Source: Pseudomonadota bacterium (GTDB taxonomy: Bacteria > Myxococcota_A > Polyangia > Polyangiales > Polyangiaceae). From it: DNA of 7,301 nt. Below are positions 1 to 5,138 of this stretch, one piece after another. The position numbers and the translations under genes were made by a program. The notes beneath the pieces are model-generated. The model was not told the origin of the DNA and did no database searches. It saw only the letters and a program-made list of their open reading frames with translations. How positions within the stretch are numbered: the first letter of the stretch is position 1; each line of letters begins with the position of its first letter. The stretch spans positions 1 to 7,301 of the forward strand of contig JAEWRL010000117.1 of NCBI GenBank assembly GCA_023398955.1, written 5' to 3'.

Positions 1-150
1 GATTCAGCACCACCGATGTTGATGCCCGCGCGAGCTGGTCGGCCAGATGCCCCCTCCCTCGCGGAAGACCCTCGACGACGTCATTGGCCAGAACGACGAA
101 ATCGAGAGAAAGTTGGTAAACGTCGAGCTTTTTTCAAGAGCCAGTTCCAT
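1..150 (-). pseudogene. Four-helix-bundle protein (23S rRNA IVS-type), partial and frame-split
   Basis: This is the N-terminal end of a gene that runs off the left edge. From position 127 downwards the minus strand reads LDVYQLSLDFVVLANDVV, then LPRGRGHLADQLARASTSVVLN to the edge. This matches the start of the four-helix-bundle/S23 family (TIGR02436/PF05635 type), whose hallmark is xVYQLA...LPxGxxxLxxQLxRAxxSvxxNIAEG; the window ends at that Asn. The family is known from proteins encoded in 23S rRNA intervening sequences and from free-standing genes of unclear function. The conserved frame has an in-frame TGA just upstream (134-136) and no ATG, GTG or TTG before the conserved part. The only sensible start, ATG at 148-150, lies in another frame (MELALEK). 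It would join as MELALEKKLDVYQL by a -1 shift, or one extra A, at the six-A run (plus-strand T 129-134). Either the gene is broken, or it needs slippage, or the base count is wrong. Family assignment is confident; status is not. Confidence 0.75.
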
Positions 151-161
151 GCTCAGCTATC

Positions 162-175
162 GGCCAGCGCTGGCC
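162..175. promoter_or_regulatory. Perfect 14-bp palindrome upstream of the four-helix-bundle gene
   Basis: GGCCAGCGCTGGCC is an exact inverted repeat with no spacer. It ends 11 bases before the ATG at 148-150 on the minus strand, within the 103-base spacer (151-253) between the kinase-like gene and the four-helix-bundle gene. It could be an operator, or a stem left from a transcript end. No T-tract follows it directly on either strand; the nearest plus-strand T run is at 187-191. A regulatory role is inference from position and symmetry alone, and palindromes of this size do occur by chance in GC-rich DNA. Nothing else can be assigned in this spacer. Confidence 0.3.
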
Positions 176-253
176 CCGCGTTGCTAACTTTTTCGGGTAG
201 GGCACGGGCACGTTTACGGAAGAGCCAACCGCATTCAGGGACAGGCCCTAGAG

Positions 254-1606
254 TCACGGGGAAGGTGGCGTGCTCGGTCGCTTGGCCTTCGGCGGCGGCT
301 GCTTCGCAGGAACTTGCATCTTCACGTCCAATAGGACCGTTTCACCAGCCACCATGACGATGGTGCGCTGCTCGGCGGGCGCCCGCGGATGCTCGAGGCG
401 TACGTAGTGAGTCCCGGCACGTAGCGGGATGGGCTCGGCGAACGGCGTCGTCGCAACCTGCTGCCCATCCACGGCGACGTGTGCCCAGGGGTCTGCCACG
501 ACGCGAAGATATGCCTTGTTCGTCGGGACGAGCTCGAGGTGGCTCCCGCCCTGAGGTGCAGCCGCCGACTCTCCGGAACGTTCGGCCATGGCAAGGATTA
601 TCCCTCCCCCAGCCACCAGCAGCAAAGTGCCGACGGCAATACCCAGCAGGGCCGAGTGGCTCGGGGCGGTGGGGCGCACCGGGTGGGTCATCGAGGGCGG
701 CGACGGTTCGTCCGCGGCGAGCGCCGATTGGGAGCCGGAAAGCTGCGTGGCAATGACACGCCGCGGACTCGGAGCCCCCGCCTCTTGCAGGACCGACCGC
801 AGCGCGAGCGAGAGCTCTTCGGCGGAGGAGAAGCGGTCATTGGGGAGCTTCTGGAGGCACCTGTGCGTGGCTCGTTCGAGCCCGGCTGGCAGGTGAGGGA
901 CCAGCCTGCCGAGGGCTGGCACGGGTTCGTGACGAAGCCGCTGCATGAGGCTCCGCGGGTCCTCGTCCTCGAAGGGCAAGCGACCCGACAACATGCGGTA
1001 CAGAACCATGCCGAGAGAGAAGAGATCGCTCGTGGGATTCGGTGGTTCGCCCAGGATCTGCTCGGGTGACGCGTAGCTGACGTCCGCTCCGATTCGTCCG
1101 TCCAGCAGCTCCGGGATCGTGGGCAGCCGCTCGTCCACGGCGACGCTGAAGTTCGTCAACTTGACCGCGCCGGAGCGTGCAATCCAGATGCTCTTCGGCT
1201 TGATCTCTCGGTGGACGATGCCGCGCCCATGGGCATGCTCCAGTGTCCGGCTCACCTCGAGCGCGATGGCGGCTGCCGTTAGCGGCTCGAAGCACTGAAT
1301 GCGCCCGAAGAGTTGGTCGAGCGTCCATCCGTCGACGAACTCGAGCACCAACCACATGCGTTCCGGGCTCTGCACGAAATCGTGGATGGTCAACACGTTG
1401 GGATGGTCGAGTTCGGCCAACAAGCGTGCCTCGCGCTCCAACGTTGCGGCGAATGGGGACGACGGCAAAATGCTGGGGCTGAGCGCCTTGATCAGCACGC
1501 GACGCCCTAGCGGCTGCTGAACGGCCTGGTAGAGGTCGGCGATCGGACCTGCTTCGAGCGTCTCGATCACCTCGTAGCCTTCGAAGCTAGCAGCGGGTTT
1601 CGTCAT
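254..1606 (-). CDS. Transmembrane Ser/Thr protein kinase-like protein with PEGA domain; predicted pseudokinase
   Basis: 450 residues. An N-terminal Hanks-type kinase fold (about 10-272) is followed by a flexible linker, one membrane span (about 319-340, ALLGIAVGTLLLVAGGGIIL) and a PEGA-type domain (about 367-430, with VAVDGQQVATTPF and LRAGTHYVRLEHP). A Pro/Lys-rich tail ends it. Seen in the fold: beta-3 Lys40 (VLIK), helix-C Glu59, activation-segment SPE (180-182), Asp194 and the late Arg258 are all kept. The catalytic centre is altered: HRD is H132-R133-E134, the Asn of KPxN is Ser139, and DFG is N152-F153-S154. The Gly loop keeps one glycine of three (Gly20). Kinases need the HRD and DFG aspartates for catalysis and Mg binding, so I infer a pseudokinase that senses or scaffolds rather than phosphorylates; weak residual activity is possible. 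Expected topology is kinase fold in the cytoplasm and PEGA outside. ATG 1604-1606 suits the fold; a GGTGGAG sits very close to it. Confidence 0.93.
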   Translation of the reverse strand: MTKPAASFEGYEVIETLEAGPIADLYQAVQQPLGRRVLIKALSPSILPSSPFAATLEREARLLAELDHPNVLTIHDFVQSPERMWLVLEFVDGWTLDQLFGRIQCFEPLTAAAIALEVSRTLEHAHGRGIVHREIKPKSIWIARSGAVKLTNFSVAVDERLPTIPELLDGRIGADVSYASPEQILGEPPNPTSDLFSLGMVLYRMLSGRLPFEDEDPRSLMQRLRHEPVPALGRLVPHLPAGLERATHRCLQKLPNDRFSSAEELSLALRSVLQEAGAPSPRRVIATQLSGSQSALAADEPSPPSMTHPVRPTAPSHSALLGIAVGTLLLVAGGGIILAMAERSGESAAAPQGGSHLELVPTNKAYLRVVADPWAHVAVDGQQVATTPFAEPIPLRAGTHYVRLEHPRAPAEQRTIVMVAGETVLLDVKMQVPAKQPPPKAKRPSTPPSP

Positions 1607-1719
1607 ACTCCACCGGGGCGCTGGCGCCGTGCTCAGTCTGCTGCCTACACCCTTGACGGGGGAGCACGGATAGGAGCTCGTTTTCCTGGAATTGACACGT
1701 GGGATGCATCGAGAACGGC

Positions 1720-1725
1720 ATTATA
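1720..1725 (-). promoter_or_regulatory. Candidate -10 box for the kinase-like gene
   Basis: On the minus strand this reads TATAAT, an exact sigma-70 -10 consensus in GC-rich surroundings. It would give a leader of roughly 105-110 bases before ATG 1606. No good -35 hexamer is found 16-18 bases upstream, so the call rests on the -10 alone. Confidence 0.35.
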
Positions 1726-1790
1726 CAGATTTGCCGCGCCAGGTCGTGGGGGCCGTTCAGCCGAGCAGCCTCGGCATCTCCCGCCCCGCC

Positions 1791-1820
1791 TTGGGAGAGC
1801 CGTGAGAAAGATTGTATAGT
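1791..1820 (+). promoter_or_regulatory. Candidate sigma-70-type promoter for the TMTC-like gene
   Basis: TTGGGA (1791-1796) and TATAGT (1815-1820) are separated by 18 bases, close to the housekeeping consensus. Transcription would begin near 1827, downstream of the ATG at 1699. This favours translation from ATG 1951 (leader about 125 bases), or an almost leaderless start at GTG 1831. The call is by eye only. Confidence 0.4.
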
Positions 1821-1940
1821 CCTTCGCCCTGTGCAGCCCCCGCCGCCGCCCCGTGCACCCAATAGTCCCGTGTCGCCGCCTTCGGAGCCCATCGCGCTCG
1901 GAGCGCGTCAGCGTAGCTCGAGCGAGCGAGCGCCTGTCCC

Positions 1941-1945
1941 GAGGG
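1941..1945 (+). promoter_or_regulatory. Ribosome binding site that decides the TMTC-like start
   Basis: GAGGG lies five bases before ATG 1951. Neither the upstream ATG at 1699 nor the GTG at 1831 has a comparable Shine-Dalgarno. This is the main reason for choosing 1951. Confidence 0.55.
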
Positions 1946-1950
1946 CACGG

Positions 1951-3867
1951 ATGTGGTTGGAGCAGGTGCGCGGCTGGGCCAGGGGTGGCCTCTTCGAGAG
2001 CGCTCCGACCTTCTCCCGAGCAATCTGGCCGGCCCTGGCCGTCAGTGTCGTGCTGTTCGTCCGCATTCCCTCCAGCAACTATATCTTCGACGAGCAAGAG
2101 GCATTGCTGGGGAATCCCTACCTCAACACCCCGGGCATCTCGTTTTGGTCAGCGTTCGAGAGGGATTTCTGGGGCCTACCACCGAGTGGCACGATTGGTT
2201 CCTATCGTCCGTTGCCCAACCTGGCTTGGCGGCTTCTGTGGTCCATCGCAGAGCAGCCGTGGCTGCTCCATTGGTTGAATGTGATCCTGCACGCCGTCAA
2301 CGGCGCGCTGCTGACGAGCTACGTCGGTGCCGTGACGCGAAGCCGGCCGCTGCCCTGGCTCGTGGGGGCTTCCTTCTTGACCTGTGCGATGCTGACGGAG
2401 GCCGTAACAGGCGTGGTGGGGTTGGCCGACGTTCTTGCGGGCACGGGAGTACTGCTCGCGCTCCACGCCACCCGTCTGCCGTGGTACCTCGCGTTCCCGT
2501 CGGTGTTCCTTGCCACGGCAGTCGGCCTGGGCGCGAAGGAGAGTGCCATGGTGCTCGTGCCGCTCATCTTCTGGGCAACGCTCGTGCTGGCGCCGCGGCT
2601 GTTCCCGGCCCGCCCCCGCCGCTGGGCGCGGGCCCTGCTCCTGGGCGCCAGCTCGGCGGCTGCCTTCATTGGCTACACGTATTTCCGACGTGCCGTGTTC
2701 CCCAGTGAAGTGCCAGCCGCGCTGCGCCTGCCGCTGGCGCCGGATGCATCCGTTCTGGAGCGTATCCTGCGGGCCTTTCTGCTCTGGTTTCGTCAGCCGC
2801 AGCTGCCGCACGATCCTCTGAACAATCCACTCCTGGAAGCGGATTTCGCGCATCGGCTATCGGGCGCCCTCTCGGTCTATGGTCGCAGTCTCACACAGCT
2901 CCTCTTTCCATGGCGGCTCAGTGGCGACTACTCGTTCGCCGAGGAGCGCATCCCCGAGACGGTCATCTCGCTGGAAGCCGCTTTCGGTGCCCTTCTGATG
3001 GTCGGGCCTCCGCTCGTCGCCATCGCGCTCTGGACACAGGACTTGATGCGCGAGCGACGGCAGCGCTGCCTAGTGCCCTCTCGCAACGGCGATGGAGGCC
3101 GTGACCGCCTCCTCCTGGCGCTCGCCCTTGCCTGGTTTCCCATCGCGTACTTCCCGCACTCGAACATCCCCGTGCTGCTCCCCACCGTCAGGGCAGAGCG
3201 TCTCTGGTATCTGCCGGCGATGGGCACGGCCATGCTGCTCGGCTACCTGTTGTGTCGACTCCTCCGCCATCATGGGCGCGTTGGCCGCGTGTGGCCGCTC
3301 GCCGTGCTCCTTGGCTTTCTGGGCTTCCAGGCCCTCCAGGCGCGGGTGCACGCCCTGGCATACACAAGCGATCTGGCGTTTTGGCGCGCGACCGTCGTCG
3401 CGTCGCCGAGGAGTGCCAAGGCCCAGCTGAACTACGCCGTCATGGTAGGGGCGCGCGGGCGCATGCAGGAGCGACTCGTCTTCACGCATCGAGCTTTGCG
3501 GCTAGCGCCGGAGTGGCCGATGGCGAGCGTCTACTTCGCCGATGCGCTGTGCCGGAGTGGGCGACCTGCAGCGGCGTGGCGCCACTATTTGCGAGGCTTT
3601 GAACTCGGACCGAACCAGAAGTCGCTCATTGCTCTGGGATTGCAGTGCTTATGGGACACCGGAATGATCCCGAAGCGCGACGAAGCGCTCCGGGAGCTCG
3701 CCGCGAAGCATCCCGGGTCTTGGCTATCGTACCTCGTTTTGGAGGTACTCGAGAGGGGGGCTCAGCACGGCGGAGTTCCTCCAGAGCATCGTCCGCGTGG
3801 CTACGACCAGAAGCGCAGCGACTCCAGCTCCAGCATCGACGGAAGGGCAGACGAGACCAGAACCTAG
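1951..3867 (+). CDS. Polytopic TMTC-like (GT-C fold) glycosyltransferase-like protein with TPR tail
   Basis: 638 residues from the chosen ATG. Roughly ten hydrophobic segments fill residues 24-464; a soluble C-terminal part carries TPR-like helices (about 475-555, with NYAVMVGARGR and ALRLAPEW). Motifs match the TMTC/DUF1736 O-mannosyltransferase-like family in order: acidic first-loop FDEQEALLGNPYL (46-58), SYRPL (84-88), HWLNVILHA (107-115), TEAVTGVVGLADVLA (149-163), KES (196-198), NNP (291-293), LFPWRLSGDYS (318-328), PHSNIP (402-407) and AERLWYLPAMG (415-425). Eukaryotic TMTC proteins transfer mannose from dolichol-phosphate-mannose to cadherin-type domains. By analogy this enzyme would use a polyprenyl-phosphate sugar and act on the outer face of the inner membrane, but donor and acceptor are unknown. 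The tail after about 600 is polar and Ser-rich. The gene is divergent from the kinase-like gene and convergent with the FHA gene. Catalytic function is inferred from motifs only. Confidence 0.85.
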   Translation: MWLEQVRGWARGGLFESAPTFSRAIWPALAVSVVLFVRIPSSNYIFDEQEALLGNPYLNTPGISFWSAFERDFWGLPPSGTIGSYRPLPNLAWRLLWSIAEQPWLLHWLNVILHAVNGALLTSYVGAVTRSRPLPWLVGASFLTCAMLTEAVTGVVGLADVLAGTGVLLALHATRLPWYLAFPSVFLATAVGLGAKESAMVLVPLIFWATLVLAPRLFPARPRRWARALLLGASSAAAFIGYTYFRRAVFPSEVPAALRLPLAPDASVLERILRAFLLWFRQPQLPHDPLNNPLLEADFAHRLSGALSVYGRSLTQLLFPWRLSGDYSFAEERIPETVISLEAAFGALLMVGPPLVAIALWTQDLMRERRQRCLVPSRNGDGGRDRLLLALALAWFPIAYFPHSNIPVLLPTVRAERLWYLPAMGTAMLLGYLLCRLLRHHGRVGRVWPLAVLLGFLGFQALQARVHALAYTSDLAFWRATVVASPRSAKAQLNYAVMVGARGRMQERLVFTHRALRLAPEWPMASVYFADALCRSGRPAAAWRHYLRGFELGPNQKSLIALGLQCLWDTGMIPKRDEALRELAAKHPGSWLSYLVLEVLERGAQHGGVPPEHRPRGYDQKRSDSSSSIDGRADETRT

Positions 3868-3939
3868 GCCCGGGGCAATGCTGGAGGTGGAACTGAGTCG
3901 GTGGTTCGCCACACCACCCCTTCGAACGGATGGTGCTCG

Positions 3940-4935
3940 TCAGTCGCTTGCTAGCAGCCAGCGTAGTCCAAAGAGGCTGGAGGCGATGACCGCGAGAGCG
4001 ATGAGCACGACCAGGTAGTCCGTCAGGTTGAAGCTGCGTTCTTGGGTGGAGGCGGCGGCTCGCGCGGCCGTGCGCCGTGACGGCAACGAGGAGGGGACGG
4101 GTGGCTCCTCGGTCTTGGTGTTGGGAGGCACGGTCTCCACTGGCCTCGCTCGACCGGCATTCTCGGACGGTGGGGGGAGCGCTTCTCCGTCCTGGAGGCG
4201 TTCGTCGGCAGCGCGCTCCAGTTGCTCCAGTGCCTCGGAGACCGGGTCTTCGCAGAGTATCTCCGTGGCACCGACGACGACGCGTTCCTCTTGTTGGACC
4301 CGCGCAGAGTCCCCGCTCGTGAGTCGCTTGTCTCCGCACCAGGTTCCGTTCTTCGCACCGAGATCGCGGACCATGATCCCTGCAGCGGTCCACGTGAATT
4401 CGACATGTCGGCGCGACGCATCCGGGTCATCGAGCACGAGATCACAGGTCTTGCCGCGCCCCAGGACGTAGGCCCGTTCGCGCTCCTTCAGAACGAGCAC
4501 TTTGCCGACGTCCGGCCCTCCAACTACCCGGGCTCTGGCGACGGCAGCTTCGCCATCTGCCTCCAGAGCATGCGCGACCAAGGCCATTGCAAGCTCTTTG
4601 GTGGCGGCATGCCCCGTACTGGCGGTCGGTGACGCGTCGATACGCACCTCGATCCATACCCGTCCCACGCGCACCTGGTCGCCGGAGCGCAGGACGCGGG
4701 GCGCCTGAGCCGAAAGCCGCACCGGGCCCACGAAGGTCCCGTTCGTACTCCCCTCGTCCACGATAATGTAATCGCCGCCCCGCTGCCGGATGGAAGCGTG
4801 GCGATGACTGACGGTCGGATCAGGGAGGCGTACTTCGCAGCCACCTCCGCGGCCGATGATCGCGCGTGGTGTGTCGAGACTGATGCTTGGGGGAGATTCC
4901 CCTGCGCCCGAACGCACGACGACGGTGAGCGCCAT
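3940..4935 (-). CDS. Tail-anchored protein with two FHA domains
   Basis: 331 residues. FHA domain 1 spans about 4-98 (GRGGGCEVRLPD; VSHRHASI; STNGTFV) and FHA domain 2 about 134-228 (GRGKTCDLVLDD; ASRRHVEF; AKNGTW). Both keep the residues that bind phosphothreonine in this family: Arg29, Ser43 and Asn65 in the first, Arg160, Ser174 and Asn196 in the second. A short charged helix (about 231-247) and a Pro/Arg-rich linker follow. One membrane span at about 306-327 ends three residues before the C-terminus, so this is a tail-anchored protein with both FHA domains in the cytoplasm. Its likely role is to hold Thr-phosphorylated partners at the inner membrane. The nearby kinase-like protein lacks catalytic residues, so the phosphorylating kinase probably lies elsewhere. 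ATG 4933-4935 opens straight onto the first FHA strand; no clear Shine-Dalgarno precedes it. Partners are unknown. Confidence 0.92.
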   Translation of the reverse strand: MALTVVVRSGAGESPPSISLDTPRAIIGRGGGCEVRLPDPTVSHRHASIRQRGGDYIIVDEGSTNGTFVGPVRLSAQAPRVLRSGDQVRVGRVWIEVRIDASPTASTGHAATKELAMALVAHALEADGEAAVARARVVGGPDVGKVLVLKERERAYVLGRGKTCDLVLDDPDASRRHVEFTWTAAGIMVRDLGAKNGTWCGDKRLTSGDSARVQQEERVVVGATEILCEDPVSEALEQLERAADERLQDGEALPPPSENAGRARPVETVPPNTKTEEPPVPSSLPSRRTAARAAASTQERSFNLTDYLVVLIALAVIASSLFGLRWLLASD

Positions 4936-5138
4936 GGGAGCGCATCATGATCGGCCGTCCGAGGCTTGTCCAGCATGCCCTACCCGGCGGCTGAGATTCA
5001 CGTGCCAAGGGGCCGGCCGCTTCAGGGGTGTTGCTGGGTGCCCAACCTCAAACTTGGCCCAAAGCCTACGCACGCCCTACTGGCCAATGAGCAGAGGCCT
5101 CGTCTCCCGGAAGGCACGGTGGGGTCTCGGAGGCACCC
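4936..5138. other. Divergent spacer between FHA and PilZ genes
   Basis: These 203 bases must hold the control signals for both divergent genes. I see no convincing -35/-10 pair in either direction. A separated inverted repeat, TTGGCC (5054-5059) and GGCCAA (5082-5087), and the palindrome GAGGCCTC (5094-5101) are the only symmetric elements noticed; both are short enough to be chance. The PilZ gene has a strong Shine-Dalgarno, GGAGG at 5129-5133, five bases before its ATG. Confidence 0.45.

Larger units (their letters stand above)
1607..1950. other. Divergent intergenic control region
   Basis: This 344-base stretch separates the kinase-like gene (leftward) from the TMTC-like gene (rightward). 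It holds a -10-like box for each direction, listed separately. The rightward frame stays open back to an ATG at 1699, but the 84 residues this would add are Pro/Arg/Ser-rich without a recognisable domain, and a good Shine-Dalgarno sits only before ATG 1951. I therefore treat 1699-1950 as untranslated, or at most as an alternative N-terminus (a GTG at 1831 is the other option). No RNA gene or riboswitch could be recognised. Confidence 0.6.

Noticed and set aside
1..150. The four-helix-bundle similarity as evidence for an rRNA operon at the left edge
   Set aside because: Free-standing copies of this family are common, and no rRNA-like sequence is visible in the window.
16..357. Plus-strand open frame of 113 codons at the left edge
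   Set aside because: It overlaps the four-helix-bundle body and the end of the kinase-like gene, is Arg/Pro/Ser-rich without a domain, and looks like an antisense shadow.
1692..1697. Exact TTGACA on the plus strand as a -35 box
   Set aside because: No -10-like hexamer lies 16-19 bases downstream; the nearest (TTATAC, 1721) is 23 bases away and overlaps the minus-strand TATAAT.
2176..2853. Long antisense open frame (225 codons) within the TMTC-like gene
   Set aside because: The opposite plus frame carries a continuous motif series of a known family; the antisense product is Arg/Gln/Gly-rich and unrelated to anything recognisable.
3868..3939. A small hairpin with a TTCG loop (GTGG/CCAC, 3901-3912) in the convergent gap as a terminator
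   Set aside because: The stem is only 4 bp, does not extend, and has no T-tract on either strand.
3626..4393. Minus-strand open frame of 255 codons across the convergent junction
   Set aside because: It overlaps the FHA gene in another frame and has the Arg/Ser/Pro-rich look of a shadow; the FHA frame shows two complete domains.
5054..5087. TTGGCC...GGCCAA inverted repeat in the FHA/PilZ spacer as an operator
   Set aside because: Six-base arms with a 22-base gap are expected by chance in GC-rich DNA, and no promoter elements flank them.
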